Shown here in pieces: positions 54,819-64,000 of a stretch of DNA of 64,000 nucleotides. Where the stretch lies: positions 1,116,001-1,180,000 of the forward strand of contig JASGKK010000001.1 of the NCBI GenBank assembly GCA_047600605.1, written 5' to 3'. Positions within the stretch are counted from its first letter, which is position 1. Each line of letters starts with the position of its first letter. A program made the position numbers and the translations under genes. The notes under the pieces were generated by a model. It saw only the letters and a list, made by a program, of their open reading frames with translations. It searched no databases and was not told the origin of the DNA. Source of the stretch: CAYMZZ01 sp047600605. GTDB taxonomy: Bacteria > Bacteroidota > Bacteroidia > Chitinophagales > Chitinophagaceae.

Positions 54819-55856
54819 CTAAAAAGATATCGTTGTTGTCTGCTGTTCCCCTATAAGAGTTTCTGCACAATCAAGCCAGGCCGGATGCTCATTGAGTGCG
54901 GGGATCATTTCATAATATTCGCCCCCTGCATGCAAAAAATCTTCGCGGCCTTCCCGATCTATCTCTTCCAGCGTTTCGAGGCAATCGCTTACAAAAGCGG
55001 GACAAACGACCAGCAACCGCTTAATACCAGACACAGGAAAAGCACTCAATTGCCTCGTTGTATAAGGCTTTAACCAGGTATCTCGGCCCAGCCTGCTCTG
55101 AAAAGAAAAACTGTATTTATTTCTCTCCAGCCCGAGTTCTCCAGCCACCAGTTCTGTAGTGGTAATAATCTGATGACGATAGCAATGCGCATGTGCGTCA
55201 GATGCTATCGTGCAGCAGTCGGACGATTTCAGACAATGCGAGCCAGAACAATCTGATTTATTAATATGACGCTCCGGAATACCATGGTAACTAAACAATA
55301 AATGATCAAACGGTTTTTCCAAATAAGGTTTGATCGATTGCACCAATGCCCTGATATATAAAGGATGATTGTAAAAAGGAGGCACTACTTTCAATGCAAA
55401 CCGGAATCCCGCTTTTTTATATTCGTCTCTCACCTGCTCTACTGCTGTTTCATAACTGCTCATCGCATAATGCGGATACAATGGCAACACAACCAACTCC
55501 TGCATATCCGGATTAGCTGCCTGTATAGTACGCAGCACATCCCCTGTTGCAGGTTTTCCATATCGCATGGAATAATAAACAGGCGCCTCCAAACGCTCCT
55601 GTAGCAAATCGCGCAGTTGCTGCGTATGTATTACAAGGGGCGACCCCTTGTCTGTCCAGATAGTTTTGTATTTAGCAGCACTTTTACCGGCCCTGAAAGG
55701 AACTATCATTCCTTTTACCAGCAATGTGCGGGCAAATAATGGCAGATCGATAACCCGCTCGTCCATTAAAAACTCGGAAAGATAGGGACGCAATGCTTTT
55801 GCGGTGGGATTGTCAGGAGAGCCAAGATTCATCAACAAGATCGCAGATGCAGACAT
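54819..55856 (-). CDS. hemH: ferrochelatase
   Basis: 345 residues. It inserts ferrous iron into protoporphyrin IX, the last step of heme b synthesis. LLMNLGSPDNPTAKALRPYL is the typical N-terminus, LVVLPLYPHYAMSSYETAVE follows, and LLFSYHGIPERHINKSDCSG carries the conserved His and the start of a Cys cluster, with more Cys in CLKSSDCCTIASDAHAHC. FVSDCLETLEEID holds the acidic metal-path residues. It is transcribed away from hemA and opens the heme cluster on the minus strand. Confidence 0.95.
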   Translation of the reverse strand: MSASAILLMNLGSPDNPTAKALRPYLSEFLMDERVIDLPLFARTLLVKGMIVPFRAGKSAAKYKTIWTDKGSPLVIHTQQLRDLLQERLEAPVYYSMRYGKPATGDVLRTIQAANPDMQELVVLPLYPHYAMSSYETAVEQVRDEYKKAGFRFALKVVPPFYNHPLYIRALVQSIKPYLEKPFDHLLFSYHGIPERHINKSDCSGSHCLKSSDCCTIASDAHAHCYRHQIITTTELVAGELGLERNKYSFSFQSRLGRDTWLKPYTTRQLSAFPVSGIKRLLVVCPAFVSDCLETLEEIDREGREDFLHAGGEYYEMIPALNEHPAWLDCAETLIGEQQTTTISF

Positions 55857-55879
55857 AACTACAAATTCAGAATATGCTG

Positions 55880-55887
55880 CAAAGCTA
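55880..55887 (-). promoter_or_regulatory. -7 box TAGCTTTG before hemH
   Basis: On the minus strand this reads TAGCTTTG, an exact TAnnTTTG match, 23 bases before the ATG at 55856. No plus-strand match for hemA was found. Confidence 0.55.
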
Positions 55888-55986
55888 GGAGGCGTATTGT
55901 AAAACTTTTGTCAGCCATTCTTCTTTTACTCAATAATGACAGACAGCAATTAATAGCATGGAATTTTGCATATCCACATTTTTCTT

Positions 55987-57213
55987 ATGCAGAAGGTCGA
56001 ATCCAAAAATTCTGAGCATCTCATAGCACGTTTTTGTATGGTGGGCATCAGCTTTCACAAAACAGCTACCAGTGAAAGAAGCTTATTCGCCATTACACCC
56101 GAGCATCATCACCAATTACTGACCGACGCCAGGCAGCAGGGATTCCGAAGCCTGTTTGTTTTATCTACCTGCAACCGAACTGAACTGTATGGCTATTGCG
56201 ACAACGACAATAGCATGACAGAACTATTAATAAATCACAGTCAAAGCAGTAAAGAATTATTTAACAGTCACGGCATTGTCAGACGCGGCAGGCAGGCACT
56301 GGATTATCTTTTTCACGTTGCAGCAGGATTGAATTCGCAGATAACCGGTGATTATGAAATTGCGGGGCAGCTTAAAACAGCAGTAGCCTTATCCCGTCAG
56401 TATGGTTTGATCGGCCCGCTCATGGATCGTACCATTGGTTATGCGCTGCAGGCTTCCAAAGCAGTAAAATCCTCTACCCGCCTCAGCCAGGGCACCGTAT
56501 CTGTTTCTTATGCAGTGATTCAATGGTTACAACAGATTCAGCATACCGGTCAGGCATCTATACTGGTAGTGGGGGCAGGCGCACTGGGGCGCAATGTTAC
56601 CAGGAATATCCATCACTACCTGGATACCAAATCAATCACCGTCATCAATCGCAATAACGAAAAAGCTGCACAACTGGCCGAAGAAACAGGCAGCCAGTTC
56701 ACCGCTTACAGCAGCTTACCAGAGCAGGCAGCACTTGCAGATATCATTATTGTCTGCACACACGCACCGGAGTATGTGATCCGGAAAGATTTTTTCTCTC
56801 CCGGTCAGACTGCCCGCGTTATTGATCTGTCCATCCCGCAAAATGCCGACCCGGCTATCAGGGATATACCTGGTATGACACTGGTTGGTATTGATGAGGT
56901 ATCAAAATGCCTGGATGCCACTCTCTCTGCACGCAGCCTGGAGATACCAAAAGCACAAAACATTTTGCACGAGCACCTGCAACATTTTTATGAATGGCTG
57001 GCATTATACCGGCATGTACCATTGATCAACGAAATGAAAAACAAACTATATGCTTTAGGGAAAAGCGAATACGCAGCTCCTGACCCCTTAGTAAACCAGC
57101 GGATCAATAAAACAGTTGGCTGCCTGGCTATGAACCTGCGCGATAAAAAGGAACAGGGGTGCCAGTATATCAACGCCATCAATGACTTTTTAAATAGCGG
57201 GCATCATGATTAA
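55987..57213 (+). CDS. hemA: glutamyl-tRNA reductase
   Basis: 408 residues from ATG 55987; an in-frame TTG at 55966 is less likely. It reduces glutamyl-tRNA to glutamate-1-semialdehyde, the first committed step of the C5 heme route. MVGISFHKTATSERSLF is the N-terminal motif, LSTCNRTELYGYC has the catalytic Cys, and LVVGAGALGRNV the NADPH-binding loop. Its last 8 bases overlap hemC, so translation is coupled. Confidence 0.95.
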   Translation: MQKVESKNSEHLIARFCMVGISFHKTATSERSLFAITPEHHHQLLTDARQQGFRSLFVLSTCNRTELYGYCDNDNSMTELLINHSQSSKELFNSHGIVRRGRQALDYLFHVAAGLNSQITGDYEIAGQLKTAVALSRQYGLIGPLMDRTIGYALQASKAVKSSTRLSQGTVSVSYAVIQWLQQIQHTGQASILVVGAGALGRNVTRNIHHYLDTKSITVINRNNEKAAQLAEETGSQFTAYSSLPEQAALADIIIVCTHAPEYVIRKDFFSPGQTARVIDLSIPQNADPAIRDIPGMTLVGIDEVSKCLDATLSARSLEIPKAQNILHEHLQHFYEWLALYRHVPLINEMKNKLYALGKSEYAAPDPLVNQRINKTVGCLAMNLRDKKEQGCQYINAINDFLNSGHHD

Positions 57214-58126
57214 TCCGGTACGTACAGGAACCCGCGAAAGTCCGCTGGCTATGGCTCAGTCACACATTGCAGCAGCACTTATCCGGAGCAGGAGCAGGTA
57301 TGAACCCGTTATCACCGGCATTCGCAGCATGGGTGATAAAAACCTGATCACCCCATTGTATGAAATGGGTGTGGAAGGCGTATTTACACGGGAACTGGAC
57401 AGTGCCCTGCTCAATTACGAAATTGATATCGCCGTTCACTCTTACAAAGACGTGCCAACAATACCCGCCACAGGTCTGTGTGTAGCCGCGGTACTGGAAA
57501 GAGCCAGCGCGCTCGATGTATTGATTTTCCGGAATGAAGAAAGCCGTTTAAAACTTCAGCACAATTTACCGGTACATATTGCCAGTAGTAGTATCCGCCG
57601 AAAAGCTCAGTGGCTGCACCGGTATCCGCAATCTGTTTTGCACAATATCAGGGGCAATGTAGGCACGCGTCTGAAAAAGCTACAGGATGCTCACTGGGAT
57701 GGAGCCATTTTCGCCGCAGCAGGTTTGGAGCGATTACAATTAACCGAAAGCGATACAGGGCCACAGGAGTTGCTGCACTGGATGCTACCAGCGCCGGCAC
57801 AGGGTGCTATCGCCATTCTGTGCAGAGAAGAAGATGAAGAAATGAAGTTCTTGTGCCGTTTAATAGATCATGAACCCAGCCGCCTTTGTACTGATACCGA
57901 AAAAACGTTTCTGCGCAGGCTGGGCGGAGGATGTTCCACTTCTGTGGCTGCTTTTGCAAGTATTACCGGCGATATACTGACACTAAACGGCAGTGTTACT
58001 GCCAGCGATGGAAGCCATCAATTAACGGTACAACAGCAGGGAGTAATTGCTGATTACAAAATGCTGGCTACTGAAGCCGCGAGACAGATCATTGCCCGGG
58101 GCGCTCATCAACTTTTGACCGCATGA
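57206..58126 (+). CDS. hemC: porphobilinogen deaminase
   Basis: 306 residues. It joins four porphobilinogen units into hydroxymethylbilane. RTGTRESPLAMAQ is the start, AVHSYKDVPT holds the catalytic Asp, and LGGGCSTSVAAFA the Cys that carries the dipyrromethane cofactor. SSSIRRKAQWLHRYP and NIRGNVGTRLKKL hold the Arg residues that bind substrate. It overlaps hemA and hemD by 8 and 4 bases. Confidence 0.96.
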   Translation: MINPVRTGTRESPLAMAQSHIAAALIRSRSRYEPVITGIRSMGDKNLITPLYEMGVEGVFTRELDSALLNYEIDIAVHSYKDVPTIPATGLCVAAVLERASALDVLIFRNEESRLKLQHNLPVHIASSSIRRKAQWLHRYPQSVLHNIRGNVGTRLKKLQDAHWDGAIFAAAGLERLQLTESDTGPQELLHWMLPAPAQGAIAILCREEDEEMKFLCRLIDHEPSRLCTDTEKTFLRRLGGGCSTSVAAFASITGDILTLNGSVTASDGSHQLTVQQQGVIADYKMLATEAARQIIARGAHQLLTA

Positions 58127-58839
58127 AAAAACAAACTGTTCTATTATCCACCCGTCCGCTAAAAGAAAGTGTGCACGCAATAGCGCGGCAACACGAGCTC
58201 GTTATTACGGACACGAGTTTTATCCGTACCACACCGTCGGTATCGCCCCGACAGGCCCAGGCATTGCTGCACCTGCAGCCTTACCTCGTATTCACGAGTG
58301 CCAGTGCGGTAAAGGCTTTTATTCAGAACATAACGGAATATGACCTGCCAATGCCCCAACGCCGTGTGTTTTGTCTGCAGGGCGACACACTCTGTGCGCT
58401 TAGCGCCTATCCCAGTCTGCAGGTGACGGGTACAGCTAAAAATGCGGTATCGCTGGCCAACCTGATCACGCAACAGGAAGCTGTAAAAGCTGTAAGTTTT
58501 ATTTGCGGTAACAGGCGCCGCAATGACCTGCCTTATATACTCAAAAAGCACAACATTGATGTACAGGAAGTAGAGATCTATTCAACGCAGTTGTGCCCCC
58601 GTCGTATTACTGATCATTATGAAGCCGTAGCCTTCTTTAGCCCCAGTGCTGCGGAGGCTTTTTTCCAGGCCAACATTCTGCGGGCACATGTCCCCTGCTT
58701 TTGTATCGGGCAGGTCACCGCTGCTGCCGTAAAGGAGTTTACCAGCAACCCTATCATTGCGGCTGATACGCCCAGCCAGGAAGCCCTGCTGCAGACCGTC
58801 ATCCGCCACTTCCATGAACCCACAAAAAAACAATTATGA
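58123..58839 (+). CDS. hemD: uroporphyrinogen-III synthase
   Basis: 238 residues. It cyclises hydroxymethylbilane to uroporphyrinogen III. The sequence is weakly conserved in general, so position between hemC and hemE is the main support, together with LVFTSASAVKAF and AVAFFSPSAAEAFF, the two family motifs that surround the active cleft. It overlaps hemC and hemE by 4 bases each. Confidence 0.9.
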   Translation: MKKQTVLLSTRPLKESVHAIARQHELVITDTSFIRTTPSVSPRQAQALLHLQPYLVFTSASAVKAFIQNITEYDLPMPQRRVFCLQGDTLCALSAYPSLQVTGTAKNAVSLANLITQQEAVKAVSFICGNRRRNDLPYILKKHNIDVQEVEIYSTQLCPRRITDHYEAVAFFSPSAAEAFFQANILRAHVPCFCIGQVTAAAVKEFTSNPIIAADTPSQEALLQTVIRHFHEPTKKQL

Positions 58840-59933
58840 AAGATGCTATTCTTTCCGCTGCACATACTACGCCTATTGTCACGACCAGCAACGATTTATT
58901 CTTGAAAGCCCTGCGGGGAGAAGAGGTATCCCGCCCACCGGTATGGATGATGAGGCAGGCAGGCCGTTACCTGCCGCAGTATATGGAGTTAAAGAAAAAA
59001 TACGACTTCTTTACCCGCATCCAGACACCGGAACTGGCATCGGCCATCACACTACAACCCGTAAACATCATCGGTACAGATGCAGCTATTGTCTTTAGCG
59101 ACATACTGGTCGTACCACAGGCCATGGGGCTGACGGTGGAAATGCAGGAAGGGAAAGGGCCGTTACTGCCACAGACTATCAGCAGCCTGGCTGATGTGCA
59201 ACAATTAATAATAGCCGACGCGCCTCATCGGCTGCATTATGTATACGAGGCACTGACCCTTTGCCGGCAGCAACTGGCCGGCCGTGTACCACTAATTGGT
59301 TTTGCCGGTGCTCCCTGGACGCTGCTTTGCTATATGATAGAAGGTAAAGGCAGCAAGACTTTTGATAAAGCCAAATCATTCTGTTATCAGCAACCGGAGG
59401 CAGCGCATGCCTTGCTGCAGGCTATTACCGATGTCACCATCCCCTATCTTATACAACAGGCAGCTGCGGGTGCTGATTGTGTACAGTTGTTTGACAGTTG
59501 GGGCGGCCTGTGGGATAAAGAGGGATTTGCTTCATTTTCCCTTCCATATATCAAACAGATTACAAAAGCAGTGAGCAGTCATTGTCCTGTGATTGTTTAT
59601 GCCAAAGGCGTATGGCATAGCCTGCCCGAATTGCAGCAGGCCGGAGCCGCTGCTCTTGGACTGGACTGGTGCAATACGCCTCAGGCGGCCCGGGCCTTAA
59701 CCAGTAACAGTATTACCCTGCAGGGCAACTATGATCCTGCACGACTTTTACAATCGCCTGCGCGCATCCGGCGTGATGTGCAGCAGATGATTACCGCTTT
59801 TGGCGTTCAGCGCTATATCGCTAACCTGGGCCATGGCATTACCCCCAATATACCTGTAGAAAATGCGCGGGCCTTTGTAGAAGCAGTAAAAGAATATACC
59901 GCAACAGACATGCAGCTACAGTCTATTCACTGA
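58836..59933 (+). CDS. hemE: uroporphyrinogen decarboxylase
   Basis: 365 residues. It removes four carboxyl groups to give coproporphyrinogen III. RPPVWMMRQAGRYLPQY is the active-site signature with the key Arg residues, and FSDILVVPQAMG has the conserved Asp. GFAGAPWTLLCYMIEG and LGHGITPNIPVENARAFV complete the family blocks. Overlaps hemD by 4 bases. Confidence 0.96.
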   Translation: MKDAILSAAHTTPIVTTSNDLFLKALRGEEVSRPPVWMMRQAGRYLPQYMELKKKYDFFTRIQTPELASAITLQPVNIIGTDAAIVFSDILVVPQAMGLTVEMQEGKGPLLPQTISSLADVQQLIIADAPHRLHYVYEALTLCRQQLAGRVPLIGFAGAPWTLLCYMIEGKGSKTFDKAKSFCYQQPEAAHALLQAITDVTIPYLIQQAAAGADCVQLFDSWGGLWDKEGFASFSLPYIKQITKAVSSHCPVIVYAKGVWHSLPELQQAGAAALGLDWCNTPQAARALTSNSITLQGNYDPARLLQSPARIRRDVQQMITAFGVQRYIANLGHGITPNIPVENARAFVEAVKEYTATDMQLQSIH

Positions 59934-59952
59934 TCCACTTTATTATTTACAT

Positions 59953-60924
59953 ATGTACCTTCAAAAACGTCATAGAATACTTCGCCGCTCTCCTGCCATA
60001 CGCAGCCTGGTGGCTCAGACCATACTTACACCTGCTGATTTCATCGTCCCCCTCTTTATTACTGAAGGAGAAAACAAACGCGACACTATCCCTTCTATGC
60101 CGGGTTATTACCGCCTGAGTCTCGACAATACAGTAAAAGAAGTACGGGCATTATGGCAAATGGGGCTTAAAGCCGTTTTATTATTCATCAAATGCCCCGA
60201 TGAGTTGAAAGACAATAAAGGCACGGAGGCACTTAATAAAGACGGGCTGATGCAGCGAAGCATACGTGCCATTAAAGAAGCAGTACCTGACATGCTGGTC
60301 ATGACGGATGTGGCCCTTGATCCCTATTCTTCCTATGGTCATGATGGCATTGTAGAAAACGGCCTTATCATCAACGATGCCACGGTGGAAGTACTGGCCG
60401 GCATGAGTGTGAGCCATGCAGCAGCCGGAGCCGACTTCGTCGCACCCAGCGATATGATGGATGGACGTGTGGGCGCCATCCGGCAGGCGCTGGAAGCAGA
60501 TGGATATACGGAGACCGGCATACTAAGTTACAGTGCCAAATATGCCTCCTGCTTTTATGGCCCCTTCCGCGATGCGCTGGATTCAGCACCCGGTTTCGGT
60601 GATAAAAAAACGTACCAGATGGATCCGGCCAACAGTACCGAAGCCATTCGCGAAACACTGGCCGATGTGGAAGAAGGCGCCGATATCGTAATGGTAAAAC
60701 CAGCCCTCAGCTATCTCGATGTGATCAGCCAGGTAAAAGCACATGTGCACATACCTGTGGCAGCTTACCAGGTAAGTGGCGAATATGCCATGATCAAAGC
60801 TGCCGCGGCACAAGGCTGGCTGCATGAAACGACCGCTGCTATCGAAACACTTACCAGTATCAAAAGAGCCGGCGCAGATATGATTGCCAGCTATTTTGCC
60901 AAAGACATTGTCTCCCTGCTGTAA
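59953..60924 (+). CDS. hemB: delta-aminolevulinic acid dehydratase
   Basis: 323 residues. It joins two 5-aminolevulinate molecules into porphobilinogen. Conserved Lys residues lie in YSAKYASCFYGPFRDA and MVKPALSYLD. The metal site reads DVALDPYSSYGHDG (119-132), with Ala and Asp instead of the Cys cluster of zinc enzymes, which suggests the magnesium-dependent type. It lies 19 bases after hemE. Confidence 0.95.
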   Translation: MYLQKRHRILRRSPAIRSLVAQTILTPADFIVPLFITEGENKRDTIPSMPGYYRLSLDNTVKEVRALWQMGLKAVLLFIKCPDELKDNKGTEALNKDGLMQRSIRAIKEAVPDMLVMTDVALDPYSSYGHDGIVENGLIINDATVEVLAGMSVSHAAAGADFVAPSDMMDGRVGAIRQALEADGYTETGILSYSAKYASCFYGPFRDALDSAPGFGDKKTYQMDPANSTEAIRETLADVEEGADIVMVKPALSYLDVISQVKAHVHIPVAAYQVSGEYAMIKAAAAQGWLHETTAAIETLTSIKRAGADMIASYFAKDIVSLL

Positions 60925-60941
60925 TTATTAAACTGTGTGAC

Positions 60942-62312
60942 ATGGTTAGCACCTCCAATCTAGTTCAGAAGTATAATGTTCCTGGTCCACGATATACCAG
61001 TTACCCTACCGTGCCTTACTGGGAAGAAAAATATTTTTCGGCCACTAAATGGGAAGAAACACTGGTGAGAAGTTTCCGTGAATCGAACCAGCAGGAAGGC
61101 ATCAGCATCTATATACATCTGCCCTATTGCGAAAGCCTTTGCACCTTCTGTGCCTGTCATAAACATATAACGCGACAGCATGGCGTGGAGCGTCCTTATC
61201 TCGAAACGGTACTGGCCGAATGGAAACTTTACACCAGGCTGTTGCAGGAAAAAGTACATCTGAAGGAAATACATCTCGGTGGCGGCACCCCTACTTTTTT
61301 CAGTCCCGAAAACCTGGAGCTATTGATCACAGGCATACTCCAGGACACACAACTTGATGCCGATGCGGTACTGAGTTTTGAAGGACACCCTAATAATACT
61401 ACAGCAGCGCATTTACAAACCCTGTATTCGCTTGGCTTCAGACGGGTGAGTTTTGGCGTACAGGATTACGATGAAAAAGTACAGCAGACCATCAACCGCC
61501 GGCAACCTTTTGAGCAGGTAAAACGGGTAACCGATACCGCAAGAGCGATCGGTTATACCAGCATCAGCCACGACCTGGTATTTGGCCTGCCGCATCAGAC
61601 CTGGGCCAGTATGGCGCATACGATCGAAAAGACCAGTGAACTGCGTCCCGATCGCATTTCGTTTTACTCCTATGCCCATGTACCCTGGATCAAAGGTGTA
61701 GGGCAAAGAGGGTATGATGAAAATGATCTGCCTGCGCCTGCATTGAAACGAGAACTCTATGAAAAAGGGAAGCAGCTTTTTGAAGATGCAGGTTATATAG
61801 AAATAGGTATGGATCATTTTGCCCTTCGTACCGACTCTTTGTACGAAGCCATGTGCAACAAACGTATCCATCGCAATTTTATGGGTTATACTTCTTCTAC
61901 CACACAGGTCATGATCGGACTGGGCATGTCGGCCATCAGCGATAGCTGGTATGCATTTGCCCAAAACGAAAAAACGGTAGAAGGATATATAGCGAAAGTC
62001 AGAGAGGGCTCGCTACCTGTTTTCCGTGGACATATCCTTACCGGCGAAGATCTGATCGTTCGCCGGCACATCCTGCAACTGATGTGTCAGTTGCAAACAT
62101 CCTGGGCCGCTCCCGAAACTTATTTGCCCGAAATGGCTGAGTTGCCTCATCGCCTGCAGGAAATGCAAGCCGATGGCCTGCTTGAGTTGAGTGATATGGG
62201 GCTGTGTATCACAGAAGCCGGACGGCCATTTGTCCGCAATATCGCCATGGCTTTTGACCTGCGGATGCTGCGTCATCAGCCACAAACAAGAATTTTTTCC
62301 ATGACCGTATAA
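60942..62312 (+). CDS. hemN: oxygen-independent coproporphyrinogen III dehydrogenase
   Basis: 456 residues, a radical SAM enzyme. YIHLPYCESLCTFCACHK carries CxxxCxxCxC, the iron-sulfur site plus the extra Cys of true HemN. HLGGGTPTFFSPENLELL and YSLGFRRVSFGVQDYDEKVQ are HemN blocks. PRYTSYPTVPYW is the N-terminal signature. It oxidises coproporphyrinogen III to protoporphyrinogen IX without oxygen. No oxygen-dependent hemF gene is seen here. Confidence 0.95.
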   Translation: MVSTSNLVQKYNVPGPRYTSYPTVPYWEEKYFSATKWEETLVRSFRESNQQEGISIYIHLPYCESLCTFCACHKHITRQHGVERPYLETVLAEWKLYTRLLQEKVHLKEIHLGGGTPTFFSPENLELLITGILQDTQLDADAVLSFEGHPNNTTAAHLQTLYSLGFRRVSFGVQDYDEKVQQTINRRQPFEQVKRVTDTARAIGYTSISHDLVFGLPHQTWASMAHTIEKTSELRPDRISFYSYAHVPWIKGVGQRGYDENDLPAPALKRELYEKGKQLFEDAGYIEIGMDHFALRTDSLYEAMCNKRIHRNFMGYTSSTTQVMIGLGMSAISDSWYAFAQNEKTVEGYIAKVREGSLPVFRGHILTGEDLIVRRHILQLMCQLQTSWAAPETYLPEMAELPHRLQEMQADGLLELSDMGLCITEAGRPFVRNIAMAFDLRMLRHQPQTRIFSMTV

Positions 62313-62318
62313 AAAAAT

Positions 62319-63611
62319 ATGAATACGCTATACCCACAAAGTGCCGCACTCTTTGAACAGGCACAGCAATCCATTCCCGGTGGTGTGAACTCGCCGGTAC
62401 GCGCTTTTAAAAGTGTGGGCGGTACTCCCCTCTTTATTAAGGAAGCCAGTGGCGCTTACCTGTTTGACGAAGACGGGTATCGTTATATCGACTACATCAA
62501 TAGCTGGGGGCCCATGATCATGGGACATGCTTACCCTCCGGTAATTGCTGCGTTGCAGGAACAACTACAGTATTCTGTAAGTTATGGTGCTCCTACCCGG
62601 CTGGAGACCGAAATGGCTGAGCTGATCAAAACGATGGTGCCCTCCATCGGGTTGATCCGGATGGTCAACAGCGGTACCGAAGCCTGTATGAGTGCGCTGC
62701 GCCTGGCACGTGGTTATACGGGGAGAAATAAGGTTATTAAATTTGAAGGCTGTTATCATGGTCATGCAGACAGCTTCCTCGTGCAGGCAGGGAGTGGTGT
62801 GGCCACACTGGGAATACAACATGTGCCGGGTGTAACGCAGGCTGTTGCTGCCGACACCATCACCATTCCTTATAATAACCTGCAAAAGCTGCAGCAGACA
62901 GTTGAGTTATATAAAGATGAGCTGGCAGCCATCATCATTGAACCCGTAGCCGGCAATATGGGTTGTATTCCACCCGAGCCGGGTTTTCTGCAGTTGCTTC
63001 GCCGGCTCTGTACAGTTCATGAGATAGTACTGATCTTCGATGAAGTGATGACAGGGTTCCGGTTGGCAGCGGGTGGCGCGCAGGCATATTATGGTATAGA
63101 AGCCGACCTCGTGACCTATGGCAAGATCATTGGCGGGGGATTGCCCGTAGGAGCTTATGGCGGAAAAAAAGCGATCATGGAACAAATCGCGCCTCTGGGT
63201 AAGGTATACCAGGCGGGTACCTTAAGCGGCAATCCGCTGGCTATGCGGGCAGGTTTTACATTACTCTCCGTACTTCAGAAGAATCAGTTTATCTACAAAG
63301 AGCTCGAGCAAAAAACAACTGCACTTGGCACGGGTCTCCGAAACATATTTTCTGAAGCCGGAATACCGGTTGTTATCAATAGTGTAGGGAGTATGATGAG
63401 CATACATTTCAGTGAAACGCCGGTCATTGATTTCGGAAGTGCCGCCGCCGCCAATAATGAATTATTTAAAAAATATTTTCACTACTGCCTGAGCCAGGAT
63501 ATATACCTGCCTCCTTCTCCTTTTGAAAGCTGGTTTATTTGTCAGGCACTCAGCGAAGCGGATATTGAAAAAACCATCGAGACAACCCGGAATTTCGTCA
63601 AACAGTTATAA
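62319..63611 (+). CDS. hemL: glutamate-1-semialdehyde 2,1-aminomutase
   Basis: 430 residues, class III aminotransferase fold. It turns glutamate-1-semialdehyde into 5-aminolevulinate. PGGVNSPVRAFKSVGGTP is the typical start, MVNSGTEACMSALRLARG binds PLP phosphate, LIFDEVMTGFR contains the PLP-pyridine Asp, and TYGKIIGGGLPVGAYGG the PLP lysine. It starts 6 bases after hemN. Confidence 0.96.
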   Translation: MNTLYPQSAALFEQAQQSIPGGVNSPVRAFKSVGGTPLFIKEASGAYLFDEDGYRYIDYINSWGPMIMGHAYPPVIAALQEQLQYSVSYGAPTRLETEMAELIKTMVPSIGLIRMVNSGTEACMSALRLARGYTGRNKVIKFEGCYHGHADSFLVQAGSGVATLGIQHVPGVTQAVAADTITIPYNNLQKLQQTVELYKDELAAIIIEPVAGNMGCIPPEPGFLQLLRRLCTVHEIVLIFDEVMTGFRLAAGGAQAYYGIEADLVTYGKIIGGGLPVGAYGGKKAIMEQIAPLGKVYQAGTLSGNPLAMRAGFTLLSVLQKNQFIYKELEQKTTALGTGLRNIFSEAGIPVVINSVGSMMSIHFSETPVIDFGSAAAANNELFKKYFHYCLSQDIYLPPSPFESWFICQALSEADIEKTIETTRNFVKQL

Positions 63612-63612
63612 T

Positions 63613-64000
63613 ATGGAATTCGCCTATATCAAAGCTGTACATATTGTATTTGTGGTAACCTGGTTTGCCGGGCTTTTCTATTTGCCACGCCTGCTCGTAT
63701 ATGCGACCGAAGCCAATCAACTCACCAACGACCAGGTACGTATCACCCTGATCACTCAATACAAGCTCATGCAACGACGACTGCTGTATGGGATCACCTG
63801 GCCATCGGCTGTCATCACCCTGCTGATAGGCACACGCCTGCTGATGATCTATCCTATGGCCGGCTGGCTACAGTTGAAACTTGTATTTGTATTATTAGTC
63901 TTCCTGTATCATCTGTCGCTCCATTACCTGGTACGGCAACAGCAAAAAATGATCTTTCGCCATAGCAGTCAGCAATTACGCATCTGGAATGAGGTGCCCA
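63613..64000 (+). CDS. hemJ: HemJ-like protoporphyrinogen oxidase (3' part outside window)
   Basis: The frame starts at ATG 63613, two bases after hemL, and stays open to the right edge, so 129 residues are visible. FAYIKAVHIVFVVTWFAGLF with His near residue 10 and LPRLLVYATEA give the HemJ signature, with three membrane helices visible. HemJ oxidises protoporphyrinogen IX to protoporphyrin IX. It fills the step between HemN and ferrochelatase, for which no hemG or hemY gene is seen. Confidence 0.85.
   Translation, partial: MEFAYIKAVHIVFVVTWFAGLFYLPRLLVYATEANQLTNDQVRITLITQYKLMQRRLLYGITWPSAVITLLIGTRLLMIYPMAGWLQLKLVFVLLVFLYHLSLHYLVRQQQKMIFRHSSQQLRIWNEVP

Overview
The window looks like a chromosome segment from a Bacteroidota bacterium, most likely family Chitinophagaceae. 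The evidence is: several TAnnTTTG-type -7 promoter boxes; two giant surface proteins ending in type IX secretion (T9SS) sorting domains; an UpxY-type NusG-like antiterminator in a polysaccharide locus; LytS/LytTR signalling genes and a two-component propeller protein; and lineage-typical hypothetical families (DUF3810, the YceD-L32-PlsX trio). The genus is inferred from gene style only.

Layout. 1-3232 (minus strand) is a three-gene operon: a trypsin-like protease and a SIR2-like protein, each with the same kind of N-terminal effector-associated domain, then a nSTAND1-type NTPase cut by the left edge. This resembles NTP-dependent conflict (anti-phage/abortive-infection type) systems and is the most interesting part. 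It abuts a tRNA-Leu gene (3611-3693). 3777-16158 is mostly housekeeping: a histidine kinase divergent from a glycosyltransferase, tRNA-Gly and tRNA-Leu, an M28 peptidase, a DUF2130 protein, a phosphopantetheinyl transferase, dCTP deaminase, TspO, DUF3810, and yceD-rpmF-plsX.

16377-41223 is an exopolysaccharide locus. It encodes a Wza-like exporter, a Wzc-like tyrosine kinase, UpxY, a Wzx flippase, glycosyltransferases, a Wzy-like polymerase, and three sugar-modifying or unknown enzymes, ending at a strong terminator. Two paralogous PKD-repeat surface proteins (4.2 and 4.4 kb, opposite strand) follow, and then the undecaprenyl-phosphate sugar-1-phosphate transferase that would start the repeat unit.

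41435-54733 is mixed: an OmpA-like protein, an M14-like peptidase, a cytochrome c, a hemerythrin-like protein, a propeller sensor whose ATPase domain looks dead, a LytTR regulator with two tandem LytS-type kinases, and a TauE/SafE transporter. Several gene ends carry A/T-rich inverted repeats built from a few recurring words. 54819-64000 is a heme cluster using the C5 route: hemH diverging from hemA-hemC-hemD-hemE-hemB-hemN-hemL and a hemJ cut by the right edge. No transposase, integrase, CRISPR array or rRNA gene was seen.
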